This document shows, one piece after another, positions 54,945 through 63,646 of a stretch of 64,000 nucleotides of DNA. Both the position numbers and the translations under genes were made by a program. The stretch comes from an uncultured Solirubrobacterales bacterium (GTDB lineage Bacteria > Actinomycetota > Thermoleophilia > Solirubrobacterales > 70-9), in the NCBI GenBank assembly GCA_903939845.1, contig CAJAIJ010000057.1, forward strand, positions 172,129 through 236,128, given 5' to 3'. The stretch's first letter is position 1. Every line of letters begins with the position of its first letter. The notes below the pieces were generated by a model. The model saw nothing but the letters and a program-made list of their open reading frames with translations. It searched no databases and had not been told where the DNA came from.

Positions 54945-56135
54945 TCAGTCTTCCGAGTCCCGACCGAACAGGTTCGAAGGGTCGAGGTCCGAGATCGCAT
55001 TCCGGCCGGTCAGCGCCAGGGCGACGTCGATGTCGGATCTCAGTCCCTCGAGCATCCTCGATACGGCCTCCTCGCCCCCGGCCGCGACCGCCCATGCCCA
55101 GGCACGGCCGATCAGGACCGCATCGGCACCGAGCGCGATCAGCTTGACCACGTCCAGCCCGGTCCGGACTCCGCCGTCGGCCAGGACTTCGACCCGGTCA
55201 CCGACGGCTTCGGCGATCTCCGGGAGGACCCGGGCGGTCGAGGGAACGGAGTCGAGCTGTCGGCCGCCGTGGTTCGAGACGATCACCCCGTCGGCCCCGG
55301 CCTCGGCAGCGCGACGGGCATCCTCGGGGTCGAGGATTCCCTTGACCACGAGAGGGCCTTTCCAGTGCTCACGGACCCAGGCGATGTCCTCCCAGGTGAC
55401 ACTCGGATCGAACTGGGAGTCGACCCACTCCTTGAAGTCGTCCGGCCTTCTCGCACCCGGGACGGCGTCCTCCAGGTTGCCGAAGGTGAGCGGCTTGCCC
55501 TTGACCGCGACATCGGCGATCCAGCCCGGGTGGGCGAGGAGGTCCAGCCCCCTCCGGACCCCGGCCCAACGGCCGTGGCCTTCCCCGACCATCGCGTTGC
55601 GGGTGTCGCGATGGCGGGCACCGACCACCGCGAGGTCCACGGTCAGGACCAGGACCGGTGATCCGACGGCCGAGGCTCTGGCGATCAGGTCCTCGGCGTA
55701 ACCACGATCCCTCATCACGTATAGCTGGAACCAGGGTGGCCTCGAGGTCGCACCGGCGACCTCCTCGATCCCGCAGATCGAGACCGTCGACTCGACGAAC
55801 GGAATCCCGGCCCCCTCTGCGGCCCTGGCAGCCTGGACCTCGGCCCTCCTGGCGAACATCCCGGCCAGCCCGACCGGCCCGAGTATCACCGGCATCGAGA
55901 GGTCCTGTCCCAGGATCCGGCACGACTGGTCCCGGACCGAGACGTCCCTCATCACGACCTGGTTGAGCAGGGTGTCCTCGAGGTCGGCGACGTTTGCCCG
56001 CATCGTCGCCTCCTCATAGGCGCCACCGTCGATGTAGTCGAACATCTGACGGGGCAGCCTTCGTCTCGCCAGCTCCCGGTAATCCCGGACAGTGGCGGGA
56101 GTCAGGTCCAGCGGCCTGTCCGGAGACCTCTTCAC
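54945..56135 (-). CDS. lldD: FMN-dependent L-lactate dehydrogenase-like alpha-hydroxyacid oxidase
   Basis: A 396-residue member of the FMN alpha-hydroxyacid family. It opens PATVRDYRELARRRLPRQMFDYIDGGAYEEATMRAN, the LldD-type start. PVILGPVGLAGMFARR, WFQLYVMRDRGYAEDL, VLVLTVDLAVVGARHRDTRN, LVVKGILDPEDA and VIVSNHGGRQLDSVPST give a full set of FMN and catalytic residues. It most resembles quinone-linked lactate dehydrogenases or the mycofactocin-associated MftD group; no mycofactocin genes are here. It lies 46 bases downstream of a lipoprotein gene on the same strand. Confidence 0.88.
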   Translation of the reverse strand: MKRSPDRPLDLTPATVRDYRELARRRLPRQMFDYIDGGAYEEATMRANVADLEDTLLNQVVMRDVSVRDQSCRILGQDLSMPVILGPVGLAGMFARRAEVQAARAAEGAGIPFVESTVSICGIEEVAGATSRPPWFQLYVMRDRGYAEDLIARASAVGSPVLVLTVDLAVVGARHRDTRNAMVGEGHGRWAGVRRGLDLLAHPGWIADVAVKGKPLTFGNLEDAVPGARRPDDFKEWVDSQFDPSVTWEDIAWVREHWKGPLVVKGILDPEDARRAAEAGADGVIVSNHGGRQLDSVPSTARVLPEIAEAVGDRVEVLADGGVRTGLDVVKLIALGADAVLIGRAWAWAVAAGGEEAVSRMLEGLRSDIDVALALTGRNAISDLDPSNLFGRDSED

Positions 56136-56157
56136 CGGGCCAAGGTATTACAGGTGG

Positions 56158-56175
56158 ACCGGGCCGGTGCCCGGT
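56158..56175 (-). terminator. Short hairpin after the lipoprotein gene
   Basis: Arms ACCGGGC and GCCCGGT around a 4-base loop, 7 bases beyond the stop at 56182 and before the lldD start at 56135. No T run follows, so termination would be partial at best. Confidence 0.35.
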
Positions 56176-56181
56176 GGCCGA

Positions 56182-56622
56182 CTATTCGGTCCGCTTGAAG
56201 GTTCCCGACTGGGCGACGTTCTCGATCCCGTCGGCCGACCCGGGATCGAGCGTGAAGGACTTGAGATAGACGAGTTCCATCTCATCGCCATCCACCTCGC
56301 CGAGGTAGTAGCCGTTGGCACCGGCCATCCAGAGGTCGTCCTCCTCCCCGCTGACTACCCCGGGAACCTTGGTCTTTACCGTGCCCTTCGCACCGGTCAC
56401 GGGAAACTCGATCGTCGCGGTGAAGGCGTTTCCGTCGACCTTCTCGATCGTGACCTCGATCGGATCCTGGGTGTCGTTGCGACCGGAGTCACCAATCAGG
56501 GTGTAGCCCGAGAAGGAGCCCTTCCAGGTCCCCGTGATGTCCTGCTCGTCTTCTCCACAGGCAGTGATCAGGAGAGTCGCTGCGGCGATTGCCAGTGTTG
56601 CGGTCAGGATCTTTGCGTTCAT
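56182..56622 (-). CDS. Small lipoprotein of unknown function
   Basis: A 146-residue protein with a lipobox LLITAC (Cys 22) after a short signal peptide. The mature domain starts DITGTWKGSFSGYTLIG, an opening common to small lipocalin-like or extracellular beta-barrel domains, and continues as alternating beta strands (FTATIEFPV, MELVYLKSFT). No family is recognised with confidence. ATG 56622 has GGAGAG upstream; the 57267 start of the track is an artefact. It diverges from the carboxyltransferase gene. Confidence 0.65.
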   Translation of the reverse strand: MNAKILTATLAIAAATLLITACGEDEQDITGTWKGSFSGYTLIGDSGRNDTQDPIEVTIEKVDGNAFTATIEFPVTGAKGTVKTKVPGVVSGEEDDLWMAGANGYYLGEVDGDEMELVYLKSFTLDPGSADGIENVAQSGTFKRTE

Positions 56623-56774
56623 CGGAGCTCTCCCCGTGCGGATGTTCGACCGTAGTAGGCAGGCCGAGATGGATCTGGACCGCCGGGAATATATGGACGA
56701 CGGAAGACGGAGATCCGGCCGGACCCGTTCGACCGGGGCCACCCCGCAACTCTCCGAATGCGAGACTCCGGTTC

Positions 56775-58337
56775 GTGACCGGAGACACGACCGGAGACGG
56801 GGAGTTCTCGGAGTTCGAGGAGCGGGTCGGCCTGACCCTCGACCCGGCAAGGCCCGATGCGGTCGAAAAACGCCACTCCTCGGGCGGAAGGACGGCCCGC
56901 GAGAACCTCGACGACCTGATCGACCCCGGCTCCTTCGTCGAGTACGGCCGCTTTGCGATCGCCTCCCAGAGGTCCCGCCGGGAACTCGACGACCTGATCC
57001 GGAAGACCCCTGCCGACGGACTTGTCGCCGGGACGGCCCGGGTGAACGGTGACCTCTTCGGGGAAGAAGGCTCGGCCTGTGCCGTTCTCTCCTATGACTA
57101 CACCGTCCTCGCCGGCACCCAGGGTCACCTCGGCCACCGGAAGAAGGACCGTCTGTTCGACCTGATCGAAAGGATGAACCTCCCGACCGTCTTCTTCGCC
57201 GAGGGTGGCGGCGGCCGACCGGGCGATACCGACATCCCGGTGGTCTCGGCCCTCGAGGTCCCGGCATTCGCCCTCTGGGCCGGACTCTCGGGAAAGGTCC
57301 CGAGGATCGCAGTGGTCCACGGCCGGTGCTTCGCCGGCAATGCCGTGATCGCCGGCTGCTCGGACCTGATCGTGGCCACGGAGTCGTCCTCGATCGGTAT
57401 GGGAGGACCGGCGATGATCAGCGGCGGTGGGCTTGGCGAGGTCACGCCCGACGAGGTCGGCCCCTCATCCATGCAGAGCGGCAACGGGGTGATCGACGTC
57501 CTGGTCGCGGACGAGGCGGAGGCAGTGGAGGTGACGAAGCGTCTGCTCTCCTTCTTCCAGGGACCGATTGCCCCCGGCAAGGCACCCGACCAGTCGTCCC
57601 TTCGGGACGTCGTTCCCGAAGGAGCACGGCGGGCCTTCGATCCGATGCCGATCATCCGGACACTGGCCGACGAGGACACGGTGGTCCTCCTCAGGGAGTC
57701 GTTCGCCCCGGAAATGGTGACCGCATTCGGTCGGCTCGAGGGGAGGCCGGTCGGCTTCATCGCCAACGACTCCCGTCACATGGCCGGGGCGATCACGAGC
57801 GACGCCGCCGACAAGGCATCCCGCTTCCTCCAGCTCTGCGACTCCTTCGGCATAGCGGTCGTCTCACTCGTCGATACCCCGGGGATGATGGTCGGGCCCG
57901 AGCACGAGGCGACGGGTCTGGTCCGACACACCTCCCGCCTGCTGATCGCCGGGGCCGCGATCGATGTCCCGCTGCTCGCCGTCGTCACACGCAGGTCCTA
58001 CGGACTCGGAGCCCAGGCGATGATGGGCGGCGGCACGCACGAACCCCTGCTCACGGTCGCCTGGCCCGGAGCAAACCTCGGCCCGATGGGCCTCGAGGGT
58101 GCGGTCCGGCTCGCCCTGCGCGACGAGCTGGCGAAGATCGAAGATGAGGCCGAGCGCGAGGAGAGGGTGCGGGAGCTGACCGCGGCGGCCGAGAAGAACG
58201 CCCGGGCGATCAATGCCGCCACCCTGTTCGAGATCGACGACGTGATCGATCCTGCCGACACCCGCCGCGTCCTCTGCTCGACCCTGGCGGCCGCCGGACC
58301 CCCACCCCGCTCCGGCCGGTTCGTGGACGCCTGGTAG
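56775..58337 (+). CDS. Acyl-CoA carboxylase carboxyltransferase (PccB/AccD-like)
   Basis: A 520-residue biotin-dependent carboxyltransferase, the normal length for fused N- and C-domain beta subunits. ARENLDDLIDPGSFVEYG is the family start, VHGRCFAGNAVIAGCSDLIVAT and SSIGMGGPAMISGGGLG form the acyl-CoA and biotin site of the first half, and VDTPGMMVGPEHEATGLVRHTSRLL and GLGAQAMMGGGTHEPLLTVAWPGANLGPMG belong to the second. No biotin carboxylase subunit is adjacent. The GTG start at 56775 is my choice; upstream codons in the 56589 ORF do not look like this protein. Substrate (acetyl-, propionyl- or other acyl-CoA) is open. Confidence 0.87.
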   Translation: MTGDTTGDGEFSEFEERVGLTLDPARPDAVEKRHSSGGRTARENLDDLIDPGSFVEYGRFAIASQRSRRELDDLIRKTPADGLVAGTARVNGDLFGEEGSACAVLSYDYTVLAGTQGHLGHRKKDRLFDLIERMNLPTVFFAEGGGGRPGDTDIPVVSALEVPAFALWAGLSGKVPRIAVVHGRCFAGNAVIAGCSDLIVATESSSIGMGGPAMISGGGLGEVTPDEVGPSSMQSGNGVIDVLVADEAEAVEVTKRLLSFFQGPIAPGKAPDQSSLRDVVPEGARRAFDPMPIIRTLADEDTVVLLRESFAPEMVTAFGRLEGRPVGFIANDSRHMAGAITSDAADKASRFLQLCDSFGIAVVSLVDTPGMMVGPEHEATGLVRHTSRLLIAGAAIDVPLLAVVTRRSYGLGAQAMMGGGTHEPLLTVAWPGANLGPMGLEGAVRLALRDELAKIEDEAEREERVRELTAAAEKNARAINAATLFEIDDVIDPADTRRVLCSTLAAAGPPPRSGRFVDAW

Positions 58338-58353
58338 GAGGACCCGGGAACTG

Positions 58354-58887
58354 ATGGCGCCCTTCGGCAGAAACCCCAGACCCGAACCGGACCGGCCGTC
58401 CGGGCAGGCACCCAACGGCCTGGACTGGGAGTCGGTCTGGGACTACCCCCGGCCCCCCGAGACCCGGCCAGAGATCCGGGAGGTCACGATCGCGCTCGAC
58501 GGAGTCGAGATCGCCCGGTGCGACCGGGCCGTGAAGGTCTGCGAGACGGCCGGAGGGCCGGTCGTCTACCTGCCGCCCGAAGCCATCGCCGAGGGAGCCC
58601 TGTCTGAACCTCGCGCCGGAGGTTCGTTCTGCGAGTGGAAGGGAAGCGCCTCCTACTTCGATGTCGTCGCCGGTGACCGGACGATCCCGAACGCAGCATG
58701 GGCCTACCCCGACCCGACTCCGGCATTCGAGCCGATCGCGGGCTGGATCTCCTTCTACCCGGCCCTGGTCGAGTGTCGACTGGACGGCGAGCTCGTGAAG
58801 CCCCAGCCCGGTGGCTTCTACGGCGGCTGGATGACCGCCGAGATAACCGGACCGGTCAAGGGCGAGCCGGGCACCCAGGGCTGGTAG
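58354..58887 (+). CDS. DUF427 family protein
   Basis: A 177-residue soluble protein. The DUF427 core is plain: FCEWKGSASYFDVVAGD, AAWAYPDPTPAFEPIAGWISFYP and the preceding VVYLPPEAI. The biochemical function of the family is not established. It starts 16 bases after the carboxyltransferase stop and is probably co-transcribed. The tail meets the next gene end to end with 3 bases between. Confidence 0.85.
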   Translation: MAPFGRNPRPEPDRPSGQAPNGLDWESVWDYPRPPETRPEIREVTIALDGVEIARCDRAVKVCETAGGPVVYLPPEAIAEGALSEPRAGGSFCEWKGSASYFDVVAGDRTIPNAAWAYPDPTPAFEPIAGWISFYPALVECRLDGELVKPQPGGFYGGWMTAEITGPVKGEPGTQGW

Positions 58888-58890
58888 TCC

Positions 58891-59835
58891 TCAGGGCCTC
58901 GGCCCGTTGGTGTCGAGGAACACGATCGGACCCTCGGCGCGGCCGCCCCCTTCGACGAGCTCCAGCAGTCCGGCCATCGCCTTCGCCGTGTAGACGGGGT
59001 CGAGGTCGAGGTCGGCCTTCTTCGATGCCCGGCCGGCAGCGCTGGTGCCGGCTCTGGTCTTGTGGCCATAGCCGTCTCCGATCTGGTCTTCGACCACGAC
59101 CAGATTCCGGCCCGAGAGGTCCAGGTCCGGGAGGTCGGCCCCGCGGTCACTGAGCAGCCGGGCCGACTTCCGTGTCAGGCGGAGCAGTGCCTTCGACCCG
59201 AGATCCAGGGTGTCGTTCACGACCACGCCGAGGACCTTCGTGCCGAGTCCGGCCAGCTCCAGCCCGAGGACCAGACCGGCAGCGGTTCCGCCCGACCCGA
59301 CCGCAGTCACTACATATGACGGCTCCGGGATCTCCCCGGCCTCGACCTGAGCAGCCAGCTCCAGGGCGATCTCGACCGCCCCGAGAGCCCCCACCGGCGA
59401 TGACCCCCCGGCCGGAAGGAACCACGACTTCCGGTGGGAGGCCAGCAGCCAGGGCACCGACACCACCGTCCGGGTCTTGGTGCCGGTCAGGTGGATCTCG
59501 GCCCCGGAGGCCCGGAGCCTCTCCTGCTGGGCCTCGACATGCCCGTCGACCGGCTGGTCGATCAGGGCGAGCACGGTCTCGAGCCCATGCTCACTCCCGT
59601 AGAGCGCACAGGCGAGGCCCCAGTTCGTCCCGAGGCCCCCGACCGTCACGATCGTCTCCTTTTGGCGGCGATGCGCCTCCGGGATCAGCCACTCCAGCTT
59701 CCGGACCTTGTTGCCGCCCCATCCACCGTCGCCGTAGGCGCCCTCGTCCTTGAGCCAGACATCACCTCCCAGACCTTCGAGCCGCCTGACCGGGGTCGGC
59801 GGGGCTCCGAGGGAAACCCAGTACAGGGAGTCCAC
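58891..59835 (-). CDS. ACC deaminase/D-cysteine desulfhydrase family PLP enzyme
   Basis: A 314-residue fold-type II PLP enzyme. WGGNKVRKLEWL holds the PLP lysine (K43), TVGGLGTNWGLACALYG is the next conserved loop, and VVTAVGSGGTAAGLVLGL the phosphate-binding loop. The family includes D-cysteine desulfhydrase and 1-aminocyclopropane-1-carboxylate deaminase; key residues do not let me separate them by eye. It opens SLGAPPTPVRRLEGLGGDVWLKDEG as expected, so the start is sound. It diverges from the PotD-like gene. Confidence 0.85.
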   Translation of the reverse strand: MDSLYWVSLGAPPTPVRRLEGLGGDVWLKDEGAYGDGGWGGNKVRKLEWLIPEAHRRQKETIVTVGGLGTNWGLACALYGSEHGLETVLALIDQPVDGHVEAQQERLRASGAEIHLTGTKTRTVVSVPWLLASHRKSWFLPAGGSSPVGALGAVEIALELAAQVEAGEIPEPSYVVTAVGSGGTAAGLVLGLELAGLGTKVLGVVVNDTLDLGSKALLRLTRKSARLLSDRGADLPDLDLSGRNLVVVEDQIGDGYGHKTRAGTSAAGRASKKADLDLDPVYTAKAMAGLLELVEGGGRAEGPIVFLDTNGPRP

Positions 59836-59989
59836 AAGTTCGGGGAAGAGTTCGTGAAGGCGTGGTGTCGCGATCGGGCGAGGATATTCGGAGCAGTGGC
59901 CAAAAGGGGATCGTCTATCCTCGAAAAGAGAAAGGAACTCGGGTCCCCGCCACCGGGATCCGGCTCGGGTTCAGAGCAGGAGAAGGGCG

Positions 59990-61144
59990 ATGCGATCGTC
60001 AATGCGTAATCGGAGGTCTTTTCGCGGGGTTCCGGCCCTGCTGGCGGCGTTCGCACTCGCCTCGTTGCTGATCGCCTGCGGTAGCACGGGAGGCCCCGGG
60101 ACCAGCGAAGATGTGCCGACCGCTCGGGGCGGCGAGGCAAAGGGCACCCTGAAGATCTCCAACTGGCCCCTTTATATAGATGAGGAGACGATCGCTGATT
60201 TCGAGGCGGAGAGCGGCATCGAAGTCGAATATGTCGAGGACGTAAACGACAACGACGAGTTCTTCGGCAAGGTCCAGCCCCTCTTGAGCCAGGGGAACTC
60301 CGGAGGCCGGAGCATCGTGGTGGTCTCCGACTGGATGTCGAAGAAGATGTACGACCTCGGCTACCTCCAGAACCTCGATCCGTCCGAGCTGACGACGGTC
60401 GATCGGAACATGCTGCCCAGCCTGAAAAACCCGAGCTTCGACCCCGAGCGCTCCTACACGGTCCCGTGGCAGTCCGGAATGACCGGCCTGGTGGTGAGGA
60501 AGGACCTCGCCTCCGACATCCGGTCGATCAACGACCTGTTCGATCCCGAATACGGGGGCAGAGTGACGATGCTCCGCGAGATGCGCGACACCGTACCCGT
60601 AGTGATGATGGCCGACGGGGTGAACCCCTCGGATGCCACCAAACAGGACTGGCTCGACGCGATCGACAAGGTCGGCAGTGCCGTAGAGGAAGGGCAGGTC
60701 AGGAGGTTCACCGGCAACGACTACGTCCAGGACCTCGGCAAGGGCGATGTCGTCGCGGCGATCGGGTGGTCAGGCGATGCGATCCAGGCCCAGGCCGACA
60801 ACGAGAACATCGACTACGTACAGCCCGAGCAGGGCTGTCTGCTCTGGTCCGACAACATGTCGATCCCGGTCGGGGCCCCCAACGCCCCCGCCGCCTACGC
60901 ATTCATGAACTACGTCTACGAGCCGACGAACATGGCCCAGATCGTCGAGTGGGTGAACTACATGAGCCCGGTATCAGGGGTGAAGCCGATCCTCGAGAAG
61001 CAGGACCCCGCTCTGGCAAAGAGCGAGCTGATCTTCCCCCCGGAACAGTTCACGGCCAACTGCTCGAGCGTCGACTCTCCCCCGGGCTCCCCCGAGGACG
61101 TCCGCGAGGTAGAGCAGGCCTGGCAATCCGTACTGACCGGCTGA
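59990..61144 (+). CDS. Polyamine-type ABC transporter substrate-binding lipoprotein (PotD-like)
   Basis: A 384-residue type II binding protein. The signal peptide ends LLIACGS (lipidated Cys 30). The mature start LKISNWPLYIDEETIADFEAESGIEVEY is the hallmark of PotD/PotF spermidine-putrescine binders, and VPWQSGMTGLVV plus the GWSGDAIQAQ segment fit the second lobe. No permease or ATPase genes are nearby, so the protein is an orphan. The ATG is preceded by AGGAG at 7 bases; a second in-frame ATG is four codons on. Confidence 0.87.
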   Translation: MRSSMRNRRSFRGVPALLAAFALASLLIACGSTGGPGTSEDVPTARGGEAKGTLKISNWPLYIDEETIADFEAESGIEVEYVEDVNDNDEFFGKVQPLLSQGNSGGRSIVVVSDWMSKKMYDLGYLQNLDPSELTTVDRNMLPSLKNPSFDPERSYTVPWQSGMTGLVVRKDLASDIRSINDLFDPEYGGRVTMLREMRDTVPVVMMADGVNPSDATKQDWLDAIDKVGSAVEEGQVRRFTGNDYVQDLGKGDVVAAIGWSGDAIQAQADNENIDYVQPEQGCLLWSDNMSIPVGAPNAPAAYAFMNYVYEPTNMAQIVEWVNYMSPVSGVKPILEKQDPALAKSELIFPPEQFTANCSSVDSPPGSPEDVREVEQAWQSVLTG

Positions 61145-61229
61145 GTTTCGGACCGCACTCACCGGACCGGGGTGGTTCGTCTCGAGCGATGCGGAACTCG
61201 GCCGGACGGACAGTGTTAGGTTCATCGGA

Positions 61230-62549
61230 ATGCCCCGCGCCCCGATCGCCCTGACACTCCTTCTGGTCGTGCTTTTTTCGGTATCGACGGCACAGGCCTC
61301 AGCCTCGGTCGAAGTGACCGCCCGGGAGGAGGTCGCCGACAGAGTGGTCGAGCTGACGATCGAGACTCCGGCCTTCGCGGCACCGACGAAGGTCCACGTG
61401 ATCCTTCCGGCCGCCTACGACTCCCAACCGTCCCGACGCTGGCCCGTGACCTATTTCACGGCTGGCACCCAGAACCGCTACAGCGCCTTCGCCGACGCCC
61501 TCGGCGGGACCGGACTGGCCGACGACTTCCCGTCGATCATCGTCTCCCCCGACGCCAACAGCGGCTACTGGAGCGACTGGTTCAACTCCGGTTCGTTCGG
61601 CCCTCCGAAATACGAGACCTTCGTGATCGACCAGTTGATCCCGTTGATCGACCAGAGGTTCAGGACGATCGCGAAGCGGTCCCACCGCGCGATCTTCGGA
61701 ATCTCGATGGGCGGCTACGGAGCGATGATGCTGGCGGCCCGGCACCCGGACCTCTTCTCGGCGGCAGCCACCCTTTCGGGGGCCGTCGACAGCAACATCG
61801 AACTCAACGGTGCGGTCCTCTCCTTCAGCTCGACCTTCGACGGAGCGCCCTTCGACGCGATCTACGGCCCCAGGGAATCCGAGGAGGTCAGGTGGCGCGG
61901 TCACAACCCGTGGGATCTGGCCGGCAACCTCCGGGGCCTCGACCTCCAGATCCGGAGTGCGAACGGCGTGCTGAATCCCGATATCGGGGAGGGCAGTGAA
62001 GATCCCACCACCGACCGGCTCTCCTGCGCGGTCGAGGAAGGGACCTGGAACGCGAGCATCAGCCTCCACGAGAGGATGAAGGCGCTGAAGGTCCCCCATG
62101 CCTGGACCGACTACGGCCCTGGCTGCCACTCGCTCCAGAACTTCCAGAGGGAAGTGATCGACACCCTGGCCCGCTTCCGGAAGATCTTCGCGAAGCCCCC
62201 GTCGGCCCCGAAGATCCTCGACTATCGCTCGGTCGAGCCCGCGTTCGGGGTATGGGGCTGGCAGGTCAGCGCCGACCGAAGGAGGGCCCTCGAGTTCCTG
62301 AGAATCCGGACGGATGCGAAGGGGGTGACGCTTACCGGTTCGGGTGTCACCCGGGTGACCACCCCGCCCCGATTCCGCGGGGTGACGAAGGTCTTCGTGA
62401 ACGGAAGAACCACCCGACCCGGGCGGGACGGGCGCCTCACCTTCACCGTAAACCTCGGGCCGGCCCACACCGTCCAGCAGTACCGGCCCGGAGGTGCGGC
62501 CCGCTTCGAGACGAAGCGAGTCTCGATCCTCCGTTCGCCCGGCCGATAA
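61230..62549 (+). CDS. Secreted esterase (esterase D/antigen 85-like alpha/beta hydrolase)
   Basis: A 439-residue exported hydrolase. After a signal peptide (ALTLLLVVLFSVSTAQA) the catalytic domain shows WPVTYFTAGTQNRYSAF, VSPDANSGYWSDWF and the nucleophile S159 in FGISMGGYGAMMLAARHP, typical of the putative esterase family that includes esterase D and the mycobacterial antigen 85 acyltransferases. DYGPGCHSLQNFQREV has the probable catalytic His. About 100 C-terminal residues form an extra beta domain. It stands alone. Acyl-ester substrate unknown. Confidence 0.83.
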   Translation: MPRAPIALTLLLVVLFSVSTAQASASVEVTAREEVADRVVELTIETPAFAAPTKVHVILPAAYDSQPSRRWPVTYFTAGTQNRYSAFADALGGTGLADDFPSIIVSPDANSGYWSDWFNSGSFGPPKYETFVIDQLIPLIDQRFRTIAKRSHRAIFGISMGGYGAMMLAARHPDLFSAAATLSGAVDSNIELNGAVLSFSSTFDGAPFDAIYGPRESEEVRWRGHNPWDLAGNLRGLDLQIRSANGVLNPDIGEGSEDPTTDRLSCAVEEGTWNASISLHERMKALKVPHAWTDYGPGCHSLQNFQREVIDTLARFRKIFAKPPSAPKILDYRSVEPAFGVWGWQVSADRRRALEFLRIRTDAKGVTLTGSGVTRVTTPPRFRGVTKVFVNGRTTRPGRDGRLTFTVNLGPAHTVQQYRPGGAARFETKRVSILRSPGR

Positions 62550-62822
62550 CACCGGCCTGGCCCGAAGCTCCAAGGGGTCACACCTTCGACCGCCTTATCC
62601 CCGTCTGCCTACGGATGACCAACGCGGTAGGCGGAAGCCCGGGGCACCGACCGTGCCGACCTGGGCAACTTCTGGTTCCAGTGTTCTCGACCTCTTGGTC
62701 GGTTCGTGATCCATCGACAACTGCTGCGGCCGCATGATCCCGACACGCTCCGGCCGGTTGCCGGGTCCAAAAAAGGAAACGCATGGCTCGAGAAGCGAGA
62801 TTCCCAAGGATGTGATGTGGTG

Positions 62823-63062
62823 ATGTACGATCATCAAACAGTGCGAACCACCCTGGAAATCGACGACGACCTGATCGCCGCAGCCAGAGAGCTTGCCGGT
62901 ATCGAGGGTCGCTCGATCGGCTCGGTCGTCTCGGATCTGATCAGGGAGGGCCTGACCCCGACCAAGGTCGATTCGGAAAATGGATTCCCCGTGATCCGGG
63001 TCCCCGCAGGGTCTCCCCCGATCACGCCGGAGATGGTTCGCCGGGCCATCGACGAGGACTGA
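62823..63062 (+). CDS. vapB: VapB-type antitoxin
   Basis: A 79-residue protein. VRTTLEIDDDLIAAARELAGIEGRSIGSVVSDLIREGL is the ribbon-helix-helix DNA-binding pattern of VapB antitoxins; the C-terminal part (VIRVPAGSPPITPEMVRRAID) would wrap the toxin. ATG 62823 is chosen since it starts 7 residues before the first strand; the 62706 start adds an unlikely tail. It lies 4 bases upstream of the PIN toxin gene. VapB proteins usually repress their own promoter. The 273 bases before it show no other gene. Confidence 0.85.
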   Translation: MYDHQTVRTTLEIDDDLIAAARELAGIEGRSIGSVVSDLIREGLTPTKVDSENGFPVIRVPAGSPPITPEMVRRAIDED

Positions 63063-63066
63063 ACCG

Positions 63067-63480
63067 GTGGCACTCCTCGACGTAAATGCCCTGGTTGCAC
63101 TCGGGTGGGATTCGCACGTCCACCACCGGGCGGTCCGGGAGTGGTTCAGGGACCAGTCAGACGAGGGGTGGCAGACCTGCCCGATAACCGAGAGCGGGTT
63201 CGTCCGGGTCTCCTCCAACCCGAAGGTCCTCCCCCACCGAATAGATGTTGCCTCGGCCACCCGATTCCTGGCCGAGCTGAGAAAGGTCGGGAAGCACCGA
63301 TTCCTGACCGACGATGTCTCGATAACCGACGACGACTTCCCCGAAGTCCACGGTTACCGTCAGGTCACCGATGCCCACCTCCTGACCGTCGCCCGCCGGA
63401 ACGGGGTCCCGCTCCTTACCTTCGACCGCTCCATTGCCGGCAACGCCGAGTCGGGCGAGGTCATCCTGCTGCCCGCCTGA
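63067..63480 (+). CDS. vapC: VapC-type PIN domain toxin
   Basis: A 137-residue PIN ribonuclease. The acidic metal-binding residues are in place: D5 in LLDVNALVAL, E42 in CPITESGFVRV, D102 in VTDAHLLTVAR and D120 in LLTFDRS. VapC toxins cut tRNA or rRNA when free of antitoxin. The start is GTG. It directly follows the VapB gene. The HVHHRAVREWF and SNPKVL segments fit the subgroup common in actinobacteria. Confidence 0.9.
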   Translation: MALLDVNALVALGWDSHVHHRAVREWFRDQSDEGWQTCPITESGFVRVSSNPKVLPHRIDVASATRFLAELRKVGKHRFLTDDVSITDDDFPEVHGYRQVTDAHLLTVARRNGVPLLTFDRSIAGNAESGEVILLPA

Positions 63481-63646
63481 GCGCCTCCGGAAAGAGGGAC
63501 ACGCTGCCGACATCTCGGCACCCTCGGTGACCGGCCAATCGGGTCCCAGGTCATCTCGTACCCGCCGCTGGCGCACAGCGGCCACGGGATGACCTGCTAT
63601 CTTCCCGGCCCGGTAATCGAATCGTTTCGAAAGAGAGAAGATCCAC

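Noticed and set aside
63564-63582. Hairpin GCCGCTG-N5-CAGCGGC after vapC
   Set aside because: Only 7 base pairs with no T run, in GC-rich DNA where such stems are expected by chance.
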